Source of the DNA: Zea mays
Taxonomy: Eukaryota > Streptophyta > Magnoliopsida > Poales > Poaceae
DNA: 64,000 nucleotides
Reading direction: 5' to 3'
Assembly (NCBI RefSeq): GCF_902167145.1
Contig: NC_050097.1
Span: 232,085,034 to 232,149,033 of the forward strand
A model generated the notes under the pieces. That model was not told where the DNA came from and did no database searches. It saw only the letters and a list, made by a program, of their open reading frames with translations. The position numbers and the translations under genes were made by a program. Shown piece after piece: positions 44,306 through 55,008 of the stretch. Numbering within the stretch: position 1 is the first letter of the stretch; every line of letters begins with the position of its first letter.

Positions 44306-45059
44306 TATATGTGAACACACCACCAAAACTAAGGGCACCAATTTTAAAAACTAAATTATTTAAATAGAGCAAACTCTCTCTTAGAAAAGATGGAAGAAAA
44401 ACAAATTCCAAACTATGAAGTCAAAGACATAAATAATATTTTGATTTTGTCGGTCAAAACACAAGATAATACATGATTGGATTTAGGGTGAATGATCGTA
44501 CTATTAAAGGAGAGCGCTATTTAGTAATCTCGATCATCTAGTGCCACTAGGTGTTCGATCTACGTGTATTTATATTTAGGCTTAAGTGACACTTTTGGTG
44601 AGTAAGCGAAAATGTTTGTGATAACACTTTGATAAATTGCTAACTCGAGACTTAGATGTTTGAAAAAAACATTTAAGAGTTGGTACGCTTACGAAAAGAG
44701 TCGGTGCTCTCGGTGCAACAATTTTGCCAGCAATAGACATATAAAGTGGTGCACCAAACAAATAGAGTTTTGACTTGCACATTTTTTTAGCCGAGCATCA
44801 GCGTGTCCTATGTACACCAGACTATCCTGACCAGATAGATATGGTGCAAACTATCACGTGCGAGAGACTCAAAATCCTCAATCGGCGTATCCAATAATGA
44901 GGTAACCAGATATATCCGATGAAGCACCAGACAAGTATACATATTATTCTACTAGAGAGCATGTTTTTTGGGGCACTTTGAGCTAACACTCACCGAACAT
45001 GTTCGATGAGTGCCACACAAGGGCACCATACCAGGCATAGTTCATCGAATAGTTTGTTA

Positions 45060-45310
45060 GCGCCCGATGAGCATATGGTTTGAAAAGTCATAGTGTGGTT
45101 TTAGTAATTAAGTGACAACCTAGGTAGACTCATATACGTTCATGTTGAAATACATAGGGATTAGTTCACATGTACATAAGCGTGAGCAACTTATGCCATG
45201 GAAGAATAGAGGGAGGTCTAAAAACTTAAACCTTTAGTCTATCTCTCCGAGTGGATCACGGACGGTCCGCCCTCCTGGCCTAGATAGTCCTTCCCATGGA
45301 CACTTAGCCC
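45060..45310. repeat. decayed LTR-like remnant
   Basis: It contains the phrase TTTAGTAATTAAGTGACAAC, like the first part of Opie-type LTRs, and one CGGACGGTCCG palindrome at about 45260. It is too diverged to place in a family. Confidence 0.3.
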
Positions 45311-45828
45311 ACTTTCCAAAACTCGCTTTTGAAAAGATTTTATCTCCGAAACTCAGAAGCATTGTTAGTCCTCATACAAATGCAACATCTAAATGCTATA
45401 TGAGGCACTAAGTTTTATACAAAAAATTGTCATTGACCCCTCTTGATAGTATGATTATCTAGCCTACTAATCCAGTCAATTTTATTTTCTAAATACCTTG
45501 TGACCGGCAAAAGTAAAGTCCTACACAATATCTTTGCCTTCGTCTGTTCCACATCCAACGTTTAAGTCTGTAGGACTTTTAATAAGGCTCATCTCTCTGT
45601 GGTCCAACATACATTCTTATTTCTCCAAGAATTTGTTAGTCCGCATAGGATTGTTTATAATTATCAAAACATCACTTATGGGCCTAGATGCTTCACACTC
45701 TATTATAAGTATAACTCCGGGCCTTTAAAATATCAGGGCCGGTACTGCGTGGTCATGCTCATCGAGACGTATGTCAAACAAGACCCAACGAGTCGTCCCA
45801 CAACAGGGGAGGTGGCTTAGTCTCTCCT

Positions 45829-45910
45829 CGAGGCATGTTTGGGACAAGGGAAATAAAGGAGGTTGGAGGGGTTAAAATCTCCTTACTATTCAATTCCAAA
45901 CATGCCCTCA
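45829..45910. mobile_element. short foldback MITE
   Basis: TCGAGGCATGTTTGGGACAA at the left is mirrored by ATTCCAAACATGCCCTCA at the right, giving an element of about 82 bp. No ORF. Confidence 0.45.
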
Positions 45911-46009
45911 AGCTAGCGGAAGTCGCCCTACAACTCCAGCAGTGGGAAAAAGCATGATGTACTAGTTATGGCCATATGTGGCGTTAGGCAACAACTCTAC
46001 TTCTACTGG

Positions 46010-46296
46010 GAGGGTGTTTGGTTCCACGGACTAAAGCTTAGTATAAATATTAAATATAGTCTAATTATAAAACTAATTAGACAGCTAAAGACTAGAGGCA
46101 AGGAAAAATTATTAAGCCTAATTACTCAATGTTTAATAAATATTTATTACAACATCACATAAGCGAATCATGGACTAATTAGGTTTAATAAGTTTATCTT
46201 ATCATGTTAGTTCTTATCTATGTAATTAGTTTTGTAATTAGACTATATTTAATACTTCTAACTATCATCTAAATATCTGATGTGACAGGGACTAAG
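46010..46296. mobile_element. Tourist-like MITE
   Basis: The left end GAGGGTGTTTGGTTCCACGG leads into GACTAAA, and the right part has AATTAGACTATATTTAATAC followed by CAGGGACTAA. The inner ATTAAATATAGTCTAATTA block recurs inverted. This arrangement is typical of a common grass MITE family. Right terminus is decayed. Confidence 0.55.
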
Positions 46297-46704
46297 GCGA
46301 TGTTCGCTTTGGATTGAAGTTGTTTAGATTGTTGGGGCTTTAATCCATAAAGACAAAAACAATATAGAAATAGTGAAAGCCGATACAAATTAAAATTAAG
46401 CAAACAAGCAAATTTAGTCAGTGCCACTAAATAGTACATGAGTTCATGTTTTCCTACTACTTTTACTATGCTTCAAGGGCCCGAATTTCTAAAAAAAAAT
46501 CAGATTTTTTTCCCGCACCTATTGTAACCAAAGATCTTAACCTGAGACGTAATAATTCACGCATTTCAGACTTTTTGTAACACATAAGTATTATTAACAT
46601 TATCTTAAATCAAATAAAACCAGTTCAAGATTTATATTGCGATTGTAACCCAAAATGAGTTACAGAACTCAACTAGTAGTAGAGTCTAGTTACAAGAACA
46701 ACAA

Positions 46705-46778
46705 TCCATTGTCGTCTAGTCCGGTTAGGATATCTGGCTTTCACCCAGACGACCCGGGTTCAAATCCCGGCAATGGAA
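46705..46778 (+). tRNA. tRNA-Glu(UUC): tRNA-Glu (anticodon UUC)
   Basis: The acceptor stem TCCATTG pairs with CAATGGA, followed by discriminator A. The anticodon stem TCTGG/CCAGA encloses the loop CTTTCAC with anticodon TTC. The T-arm is CCGGGTTCAAATCCCGG, which also forms the internal B box. The D-arm GTCTAGTCCGGTTAGGAT has one extra base compared with the common plant gene. CCA is not encoded. It is followed at once by a run of nine T. The gene stands alone in a MITE-rich stretch. Confidence 0.92.
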
Positions 46779-46780
46779 TC

Positions 46781-46789
46781 TTTTTTTTT
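46781..46789 (+). terminator. Pol III T-run terminator of tRNA-Glu
   Basis: Nine consecutive T residues start three bases after the discriminator base, the expected RNA polymerase III stop. Confidence 0.85.
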
Positions 46790-47143
46790 ATCATCGGACA
46801 ATTTTCTGCCGCGCCCCAATTTTTCCGGTCTCCACCTGTCTTAATCCTGACCGTCCAAGTCCAATCACAGATCGGACGGGCCATGCTGCCCCGCTTTAAG
46901 CAATGCTATAGTACTGTGCAGTCTGCAGCTGATCTATTCTATAAGCCACTGTACTATTGACAAAATGACAATGAGCTGTATGGCTCGATACAACGAGCTT
47001 TGTATTCTAGTGTCTGGAACTTGAATGCGTGTATTTTTTGTTTGTTTGTTTGTTAATATTTCTCACAATATGATCTAATGAACATGTATATATGTATGCT
47101 GGTTAATATACCACGTCATCCTTATCTCGATTTCACATTATTA
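46790..47143. other. intergenic sequence
   Basis: No gene is recognised; it includes a short TTTGTTTGTTTG microsatellite near 47038-47053. Confidence 0.35.
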
Positions 47144-47275
47144 AGTGCTGATTTGGTGGTAAGGGATCCCAAGGGGATTCATGGGGGAGGAATCCCCTTG
47201 CAATTCAATTTTGAATAACAAGGGGATTCCTCCCCCATGGATCCCCTTGGGATCCCTTAGCACCAAATCAGGCCT
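47144..47275. mobile_element. foldback MITE with near-perfect arms
   Basis: CTGATTTGGTGGTAAGGGAT and the following CCCAAGGGGATTC, GGGGGAGGAATCCCCTTG are mirrored on the right side by CAAGGGGATTCCTCCCCC to ATCCCTTAGCACCAAATCAG. Arms of about 50 bp enclose a short AATTC-rich loop. TTA/TAA-type flanks suggest a PIF/Harbinger relation. Confidence 0.75.
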
Positions 47276-47378
47276 AAAGGTTGTTGTGCCACTCATTATT
47301 AAAGCACAACTCTGCACTCAACACGTATGTACGTTACATCCCTTCAGCGGAAACATGGTCGAGTGAGCAAAGCAACAA

Positions 47379-47496
47379 GTTCCCGGGGCCGTGCTGCTGG
47401 ATGTAGGAGACGAGGACGATGTCCTCCTCCGGCGTCCACGGCCCTTTCTTGACGCCGGCGCCGCCGTTATCGCAGCTAGCACGATGGCCTCCCCAT
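47379..47496 (-). pseudogene. R2R3-MYB 5' fragment, frameshifted
   Basis: On the minus strand an ATG at 47496 reads MGRPSC, then after an extra four bases (TAGC type) the next frame continues CDNGG...[20 protein letters not shown] and HGPGN. This is the start of the R2 repeat of a MYB60/MYB96-like R2R3-MYB, a DNA-binding transcription factor family. After GPGN the expected WRAVP is replaced by unrelated residues, so the fragment stops inside the first MYB repeat. It sits 100 bp outside the 3' end of the Helitron. Confidence 0.75.
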
Positions 47497-47841
47497 GCCT
47501 GCTGCTGCGCACGTCTGCTACCGCGGAAGATGCACCTGACAACCAGCTAGCTACGCCTATAGCTAGTCGATCTAGCTCGGCTAGCTAGATAATAGTAGAC
47601 TAGGTGCATGCCCGTGCGATGCGACGGGAGTAAAAAAATTTATATGAAACATATATGTTACGTTGCAAGAAAGGGAATAAATCAATCTGCATGAGCTCCA
47701 TCTTTGTTGAAAAAAAGATAGTTCATCCAAGGCGCCAACAGCATGAATGACTCTGTTATTGTGAATAGCATATATACATAGTGTCGATATAAGGCAATAT
47801 TGAATGATAACATAGACCATTAAAAGGCAATTGGTTTCATT

Positions 47842-47960
47842 TGTCTCGTCCTCATCAGAATCATCAGTCTCGTCCTCATCAGAATCATCGTCATCCTTGC
47901 TCTTCTTGGAAGTCGGACTTGATTTTGAAGATGCAGCAACTGCCTATTCTTGACTTTTAT
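47842..47960 (-). pseudogene. captured acidic/lysine-rich exon fragment
   Basis: The minus strand encodes a Lys/Ser stretch followed by repeated acidic blocks (SKKSKDDDDSDEDETDDSDE), preceded in the same frame by a stop. The composition resembles nuclear or nucleolar acidic proteins such as HD2-type histone deacetylases or nucleolin, but no family can be assigned. Confidence 0.35.
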
Positions 47961-49026
47961 GTTTCTTCCCATCAGCTTTGCCCGTGCGGTTCACTCTGTG
48001 CTTCAGTAGTACTACTACTACAACGCAACAGCACACGAATCGTCGTTCGCTGATGATGACTGCGATTCAGGGGTGTTTGGTTTGTAGGGAGGTCCATCCC
48101 ATGTGACATGTGAGAACTGAGTGTATCAGAAGCTTTGAGACCGAATAATCTGCAAGAGGAAAAAAGACAAGTGGACATTAGCCACAGTGTATAACCAATT
48201 GGGAAAAAATACTCCAGGTTTTACTCCATTGGTGGCTTGGATCAACAAAATGGAACACTATAAACATTACAGGATCCAATCCATGACCAAATACAGAAGA
48301 GATTCAGGGCAATTACTTGACTCAAATACAAAAGCATTAAAGATCTTGACACTTAAAATCATGGGGTCATTTTAGAAAACCAGGCCAATCTTGCCCAATG
48401 AACAAATCTAGAACTACTCTGACATAATCAAGCCACATTTTCAAGAAAAGTAGAGGAGCAAAAGGCATGAAATTTGTGCCACTATACTCCTCCAAGAGAC
48501 CGAGACCAAATTAGATGTGCTTGAACCAATCTGACCGAATGGGCAAGCACTCAATACAGGAGAGGGAAGAAAACCTGATCTCGCAGATTCTATCTCCATA
48601 AAGCAACATATAAAGACATTATGTCTCAAGTCTAAAAAACACCTCTAGTTTGAGATACCACGGATAATTTCAGAAATTAACATAAGCATTACTGATGTTT
48701 CAGAAAAAATGGAACGCCGCGAGATCGGAAAAAAACCCGCTAGTTCTTCCCTGTCATCTGTCGCCAGTCCTACCAACCACGGCGCTGCTCGCTCCCACCA
48801 CGTCCGCTTGCATCCCCAGTTGGGCGCCAAGCGGTCTGCTGCATCTGGAACCCGCCACCATACGACCTTCTTCCTGCATAAGAACTTCCCAACTCCTTCA
48901 CGACTCTTGGAAATCTCAGTTTCAGTTATAGTCTGCAGATCATGAAGGCATTGTTTCTTTTATATGGTGGCAAATAAATGCCCCTGAACGAACGAAATGT
49001 GCAGCTAAAGAGACGTCATGATATAC

Positions 49027-49125
49027 CTTTTCAGGTTTCTTGACATCATCAAGCAGTCTTGGAATAACAACATTTTCAGAAATACAAGGAAGCCTTTCTT
49101 TGAGAAGCTCACGTGGCAGATGGTT
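49027..49125 (-). pseudogene. unrecognised exon-like fragment in the Helitron
   Basis: The minus-strand frame [20 protein letters not shown] followed by DDVKKPEK ends at a GAAAAG/GTATAT donor-like site at 49027. The amino-acid composition is protein-like and soluble. I do not recognise the family. The opposite strand at 49113-49352 also has a protein-like frame, so the coding strand of this part is uncertain. Confidence 0.3.
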
Positions 49126-50480
49126 CAGATACAATAAACTGTGATTATGAGGAACTGTTTGGAGGTCTTCACAAGACAGTCATCCTTAAGGGTGGATTCA
49201 ACACTCCTGCCAATAGGATCCATACGGTTAGAAGGTACCCTTTACAGGATGTTGTTGCTCTTGACAGCTCAAATATCATTGCAATTGAGGGATTTAGCAC
49301 TGGTGACATCAGGTCTGCTATGCAACAACAGCTTGGTATACCCACACGATGACACCAAGTGCGATCTATTTTGTTATTAATAGAAAGAAACAAAGAAAAA
49401 AATGGCCAATACAAATATACGATACAAACACTTCGTTTCCATTCTATTGGAAATGCCTGATTTTGCTTGCCAGTCGTTTAATGTATGTGTGCCAGTGTGT
49501 GGTCCCTGCATGGGTTATGAATGACATTCCCTTGGATCCCTGCACTGGAAATTTTTGGAGCGAAGAGCATGTCAATGGATACATCCAGCTATACAGAAGA
49601 AACAAATTTGTTCAAATGCTGATAGTGAAAACATTTTATGGAAGCATTTTCAGCAACAAAGCTTCCAATATACAAAGCTCACACTTTCACATCACTTCAA
49701 AGTGGAGCTTATGATTACAGAGCAACCCTCTAAACCTTTTTTTGCCTTTCTAAGAGGGATGCCTTACATTTGTGTAAATATTGTGTCACATAATTTAGCA
49801 CCAATGCACCATCTTATTTTCTTGTTTCCTGAATTAATATGCGTTAATGTTTACTCTCTTTCTATATGTTTTTCCAACAGCCTGTCTTGTGGTTACATCA
49901 TGAATACCTTTATTCATCTGCTGTTGTATTGGTTATGAAATTATTGTAGCAAGCGTGGTGCTCCCCAACTATGACTTCATCATGCATGTATAGCCTTACA
50001 TTATCTTCGTAAACATCATTAGTTGATATGACTTGCACTCAAAGCGCCTTCTAAGTTGGTGTAGTAGCTGCAACAATTACACGACGCCCATCTGCTCTCC
50101 TACCGCTCGCCTATGGATGATCGTGTTTTTTACTTTGGAGTAATTATAATTGCACCAGATTAGGCATGGATTCACGGCACGCCACATATCAGATTCAGAC
50201 AGAGATAGATCAGTGTCTTACAGATAGTGGCATAGTGGAATGATTGATCCCTAGTTCAGATTTTCAGGGATTGGGTTGGGCATATTTGTTGGCACATAAA
50301 CCACACGCAGCAATTGTTTTGCGCCAACACAAAGCATCTGCAACCTTCGTAAGTGCAATAAGCATCTAACAAAATAGCAGTTGTACAGTGCTGAAAGAAA
50401 AAAATGATGAAATCGTTGAGCTAAATTAAACAGGTGCGTAATCAAACAATCCTTGCAAGTATATTGTGAAGCTCGAATAC

Positions 50481-51058
50481 CTGGTTACCCAGGACGGGGA
50501 GGAGAACGACCAGGCTCGTTCGGGCTTGCTAGCGACGGGCGCCCCAGGGGCGTCGTGCGCGTGGGCGCCGCTGCCTGGCTCGCTCTTGCTGCGATGGAGG
50601 AGCATGTCCCTGATGAACACCCAGCGCCGGGACCCGCGCGCTGACGACGTGCCCGACGAGGACGTGGAGGACGACGAGGACGAGCGGGACGAGGCGGTTA
50701 CCGGCGGGGCTGCCTCCCCGTGTGTTCCCGTCGCGTCGGGGCCGGGGCCGAGATCCGGCGCCGGGACGACGAGCGCATTGATAAGCTTGAGCCGCGGTGA
50801 CGCGCTGTGGAGCGGGGACATGGACCGAGCGCGGCGGTGCACGGACGCGCTCTGGGGCGTGAGGTCGCGGCCGCGCGTCGGCGCGTGGCCGCCCACACAG
50901 TCCTCGTCGTCGTCGCTTCCGGGGTCGAGATCCGGGAGTGGGGGCAGGGTGAGCGGCCGGATATGGTCGTTGTGGAAGAGCTCGTCGGGCGGGCGGTTCG
51001 CGGAGCTGGAGGAGCGGCGGGCGATTCGCGAGAGATCGAGAAGCAGCGGGCGATTCAC
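50481..51058 (-). pseudogene. captured DUF1645-like exon
   Basis: A 190-residue frame begins MNRPLLLDLSRIARRSS, has the motif PPDELFHNDHIRPL near its start and RRWVFIRDMLLHRSKSE in its middle. Both resemble the DUF1645 family (plant-specific, Ser-rich, unknown function). It ends at AACCAG/GTATTC, a good donor site at 50481, so the true exon boundary is probably here. The C-terminal conserved block of the family is missing. It is GC-rich unlike the rest of the Helitron and lies near its 5' end in the same orientation, as is usual for maize gene capture. Confidence 0.5.
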
Positions 51059-51303
51059 GAGAGATCGAGAAGCGGCTCCGCAGGCGGGGTGCGGGTAGAG
51101 GCGGGTTCTGCGGCAGGGGAGGCGCGGGATTCGTGGCGCTTGAGGTGCGGGCGGGCGATGGCTGGTATCGCGAGGGCGTGCGGGCGAAGGCTGGTTTCGT
51201 GGCGGGGGAGGCGGAGCGGCGGGTGGGATTCGCAGGCGGGGGCAGTCTACACTGCCCCCTTAATAGTTAGTAGAGATATAGGCAAGCAGTTGAAGAACAG
51301 GTC

Positions 51304-52569
51304 TGAAAGGGAAATGTGCCCTTGGGCCATTTCTAAGTATTTTGGTGATTAAGTGCAAACACAGGTGCCAAAATGTGAAAATATGCCCATGGATGGACAA
51401 AGTGCAAATCACAAGTAAAGGTATGTTTCTAAGCCTTAGTACATTGGTTTTGTGTACTAATATTCTTGTCTAAGTGTTAGAAACAGATAGAAGAAGAGAA
51501 GAGAAGACTTGGCTGTGTACGGCCAAGGGGCTGTTTCGGTCTGGGGCACCGGACTGTCCGGTGGTGCACCGGACAGTGTCCGGTGGTGCACCGGACAGTG
51601 TCCGGTGCGCCAGGCTGCCTCGGCCGAAGAGGCCGCTCTCGGGTTTTTCTCCGGCGACTTCGGCTAAAATTCACCGGACTGTCCGGTGTGCACCGGACTG
51701 TCCGGTGAGCCAACGGTCGGCCGGGCCAACGGTCGGCCGCGCGATCGGCGCGCGACACGTGGCCGAGCCAACGGTCGGAAGGAAGCACCGGACTGTCCGG
51801 TGTGCACCGGACTGTCCGGTGCGCCAGATCTGCAACGGTCGGCAACGGTCGGCTTCGCCATTTAAGGAAACAAATCGGGCACCGGACAGTGTCCGGTGTG
51901 CACCGGACTGTCCGGTGCGCCCGACGACAGAAGGCAAGGATAGCCTTCCAGATGTGCTCTCAACGGCTCCTAGCTGCCTTGGGGCTATAAAAGGGACCCC
52001 TAGGCGCATGGAGGAGCAGACCAAGCATTCCTTGAGCACTCTTGATCACTCACACATCAATCTCGCGCACTTGTTCGACATTCTAGTGATTTGAGCTCCG
52101 TTCTAGTGTGCTAGTCTTTTGAGCTCAAGTCTGGGTCTTGTGTGTGCGTATTCGCTGTGATCTTTGTGTCGTGTGTGAGTTGCTAATCCCTCCCTTGCTC
52201 TGTGATTCTCTGTGAACATCTTTTGTAAGGGCGAGAGGCTCCAAGTTGTGGAGATTCCTCGCAAACGGGATTAAGAAAAGAAAAGCAAGAACACCGTGGT
52301 ATTCAAGTTGATCATTGGATCACTTGAGAGGAGTTGAGTGCAACTCTCGTCCGTTGGGACGCCACAACGTGGAGTAGGCAAGTTTTGTACTTGGCCGAAC
52401 CACGGGATAACCACTGTGTCATCTCTGTGATTGGATTCTTGTGGTTATTGTGTTTTGACTCCTCTCTAGCCACTTGGCATAAACTGTGCTAACACTTAAC
52501 AAGTTTTTGTGGCTTAAGTTTTGAAGTTTTTACAGGATCACCTATTCACCCCCCCTCTAGGTGCTTTCA
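51304..52569 (+). repeat. 5' LTR of the young Opie-like element
   Basis: Nine CACCGGAC-N(1 or 3)-GTCCGGTG palindromes lie at about 51547-51916 upstream of the TATA box. It ends CTAGGTGCTTTCA, then TTGGTATCAGAG. Confidence 0.95.
51985..51993 (+). promoter_or_regulatory. LTR core promoter TATA box
   Basis: CTATAAAAG sits about 70 bp downstream of the last palindrome. The same motif in the same context is at 5605, 29317, 37099 and 59672 in the other Opie-like LTRs. Confidence 0.8.
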
Positions 52570-52582
52570 ATTGGTATCAGAG
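52570..52582 (+). other. primer-binding site
   Basis: ATTGGTATCAGAG immediately follows the LTR and is complementary to the 3' end of initiator tRNA-Met. Confidence 0.85.
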
Positions 52583-52619
52583 GCGTTCTCTTCAAGAAAG
52601 GGACTAACCGCCCGAAGAG

Positions 52620-55001
52620 ATGGATCCTAAGGGGAAGGGAATTGTGATCAACGACAAGGAGAAGGAGTCCTTCGTCAACGAGCCAAGGGATGACAAGTCC
52701 AATGACTCGGGCTCGGGCCACAAGCGAAAAGATGGGAAGAAGAAGAAGACAAGACGCATCAAGGAGATCGTCTACTACGACAGCGATGAGTCCTCTTCTT
52801 CCCAAAAGGACGACGACCACGACAAACAAAAGACGGTTAACTCAAACTTTTCTTTTGATTATTCGCGCATTCCATATAGCTCAAATGCTCATTTGCTCCC
52901 CATTCCACTTGGCAAGCCTCCTCACTTTGATGGAGAGGACTACGGATTTTGGAGTCACATAATGCGTACTCACCTATTTTCTCTCCATCCAAGCATTTGG
53001 GAGATTGTGGAAAGTGGAATGAAATTTGATAGCTCGGATAGCCCTTCATTCATTAATGAGCAAATCCATAAGAATGCACAAGCTACCACTGTTCTTCTAG
53101 CTTCATTATGCAGGGATGAATATAACAAAGTGAGCGGCTTGGATAACGCCAAGCAGATCTGGGACACCCTCAAGATTTCTCATGAGGGGAATGACGTTAC
53201 CTTGCTCACCAAAATGGAGTTGGTGGAAGGCGAGCTTGGACGATTCGCGATGATAAGGGGCGAGGAGCCAACTCAGACATACAACCGGCTCAAGACCCTT
53301 ATCAACAAAATAAGGAGCTACGGAAGCACGCGATGGACGGACCACGACGTCGTCCGACTAATGCTCAGGTCCTTTACCGTTCTTGATCCTCATTTGGTGA
53401 ATAATATTCGTGAGAATCCCAGGTACACCAAAATGTCGCCCGAAGAAGTCCTAGGAAAATTCGTCAGCGGGCGAATGATGATCAAGGAGGCAAGGTATGT
53501 GGACGACGCCTTGAATGGACCGATCAACGAGCCGCAACCTTTTGCTCTCAAAGCCACAAGGAGCAAGGAGGCACTACCCAGCAAGGTGGCGCAAATTGAG
53601 GCAGCCGGTCTTAATGATGAAGAAATGGCCCTCATCATCAAGAGATTCAAGACGGTGCTAAAGGGTCGCAATGGACAGCCGAGCAAGACTAAGACCAAGG
53701 GGAAGCGATCATGCTTCAAATGCGGTAAGCTTGGTCATTTTATTGCTAACTGTCCTGATAATGAAAGTGACCAGGAAAAGGGGAACAAAAGGGAGAAGAA
53801 GAAGCACTACAAGAAAGCCAAGGGCGAGGCGCATCTAGGCAAGGAGTGGGATTCGGATTGCTCCTCCTCCGACTCCGACAATGAGGGACTCGCCGCCACC
53901 GCCTTCAACAAATCGGCCCTCTTCCCCAACGAGCGTCACACGTGTCTCATGGCTAAGGAGAAGAAAGTAAGTACTCGAAACTCTACTTATGCTTCTTCTA
54001 GTGATAATGATTCCAGTGACGATGATGAAATAGACTATTCTAGTGTATTTAAAGGTCTAGATAGAATTACAATTGGCAAAATTAATGAATTAATTGATGC
54101 ATTGAATGAGAAGGATAAACTCTTAGAGAAACAAGAGGATTTATTGTATGAAGAGCATGATAAATTTTTAGAAGCTCAAAAATCTCATGCTCTAGAAGTT
54201 AAAAGAAATGAGATGCTTACTTGTGAATTATCTTCATGCCATGAAACAATTTCTAAATTAAAGAGCATTAACGATGAGTTGAATGTTAAGATAGAAATAG
54301 CTAGTAAATCAACAACTTGTGTAGAAAATGTTGCTATTTGCAATAGATGTAAAGAATTTGATATTGATGCTTGTAGTGAACACATAGCCTCTATTGCAAG
54401 GTTAAATAATGAAGTGGCTAGTCTTAATGACCAACTTAAGACTAGCAAAAGTGAATTTGATAAGTTAAAATTTGCAAGGGATGCTTACACAATAGGAAGA
54501 CATCCCTCAATTAAGGATGGGCTTGGCTTCAAGAGGGAAGCCAAGAACTTAACAAGCCATAAGACTCCCATCTCCACCAAGGAGAAAGGGAAGGCTCCTA
54601 TGGCTAATAGTGTTAAGAAGAATCATGCTTTCATGTACTATGATAGGAGATATTCTAGAAATGCTTTTAGAGGTCATGATGTTTTTGATTCACATGCTTA
54701 TGACTCTTATGCTATGACTGCTTCTAGCTCTCATGTTATGCATGGTAGAAATGGGCTTAGAAGAAATGTTGTTCATCAAATGCCTAGAAGAAATGTTGTT
54801 AGGAAAGTAGTGAATGAACCTTCTACAATTTATTGTGCTTTGAATGCTTCCTTTGAAATTTGTAGAAAGGATAAGAAAATTGTTGCTAGAAAGTTAGGGG
54901 CAAAATGCAAAGGTGATAAAACTTGCATTTGGGTCCCTAAGGAAATTGTGACTAACCTTGTAGGACCCAACAAGAGTTGGGTACCTAAGTCCCAAGCCTA
55001 A
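52620..55001 (+). CDS. gag: Gag, Opie-like, intact (793 aa)
   Basis: The capsid-forming protein. UBN2/DUF4219-like core from about residue 93 ([20 protein letters not shown]), CCHC zinc knuckle [14 protein letters not shown] near residues 365-378, an acidic Ser/Asp linker, then a coiled-coil-rich C-terminal half ending PKSQA. Nearly full identity with the copy at 29950 over the core, with more differences in the coiled coil. The start is the ATG after the conserved AGAG 38 bp past the primer site. The stop is separated from pol by seven bases. Confidence 0.94.
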   Translation: MDPKGKGIVINDKEKESFVNEPRDDKSNDSGSGHKRKDGKKKKTRRIKEIVYYDSDESSSSQKDDDHDKQKTVNSNFSFDYSRIPYSSNAHLLPIPLGKPPHFDGEDYGFWSHIMRTHLFSLHPSIWEIVESGMKFDSSDSPSFINEQIHKNAQATTVLLASLCRDEYNKVSGLDNAKQIWDTLKISHEGNDVTLLTKMELVEGELGRFAMIRGEEPTQTYNRLKTLINKIRSYGSTRWTDHDVVRLMLRSFTVLDPHLVNNIRENPRYTKMSPEEVLGKFVSGRMMIKEARYVDDALNGPINEPQPFALKATRSKEALPSKVAQIEAAGLNDEEMALIIKRFKTVLKGRNGQPSKTKTKGKRSCFKCGKLGHFIANCPDNESDQEKGNKREKKKHYKKAKGEAHLGKEWDSDCSSSDSDNEGLAATAFNKSALFPNERHTCLMAKEKKVSTRNSTYASSSDNDSSDDDEIDYSSVFKGLDRITIGKINELIDALNEKDKLLEKQEDLLYEEHDKFLEAQKSHALEVKRNEMLTCELSSCHETISKLKSINDELNVKIEIASKSTTCVENVAICNRCKEFDIDACSEHIASIARLNNEVASLNDQLKTSKSEFDKLKFARDAYTIGRHPSIKDGLGFKREAKNLTSHKTPISTKEKGKAPMANSVKKNHAFMYYDRRYSRNAFRGHDVFDSHAYDSYAMTASSSHVMHGRNGLRRNVVHQMPRRNVVRKVVNEPSTIYCALNASFEICRKDKKIVARKLGAKCKGDKTCIWVPKEIVTNLVGPNKSWVPKSQA

Positions 55002-55008
55002 ATTTGCC

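Larger units (their letters stand above)
47600..51276 (-). mobile_element. Helitron with captured exon pieces
   Basis: On the minus strand the 5' end at 51276 reads TCTCTACTAACTATTAAGG followed by GGGCAGTGTAGAC, the maize Helitron 5' terminus. The 3' end reads CCCGTCGCATCGCACGGGC (a hairpin) and ends CTAG at 47600. The flanking bases are A before TC and T after CTAG, the expected AT target with no duplication. No Rep/helicase is seen in the 3.7 kb, so it is non-autonomous. Several exon-like fragments lie inside. Confidence 0.88.

Noticed and set aside
50466..51352. Plus-strand ORFs of 181-210 aa in the Helitron
   Set aside because: They overlap the DUF1645-like exon on the minus strand and run into the Opie-like LTR; no recognisable motifs.
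51664..51861. Regular palindrome spacing as a CRISPR-like array
   Set aside because: The units are palindromes with variable, non-unique spacers inside an LTR in a plant genome with no cas genes; CRISPR is ruled out by context.
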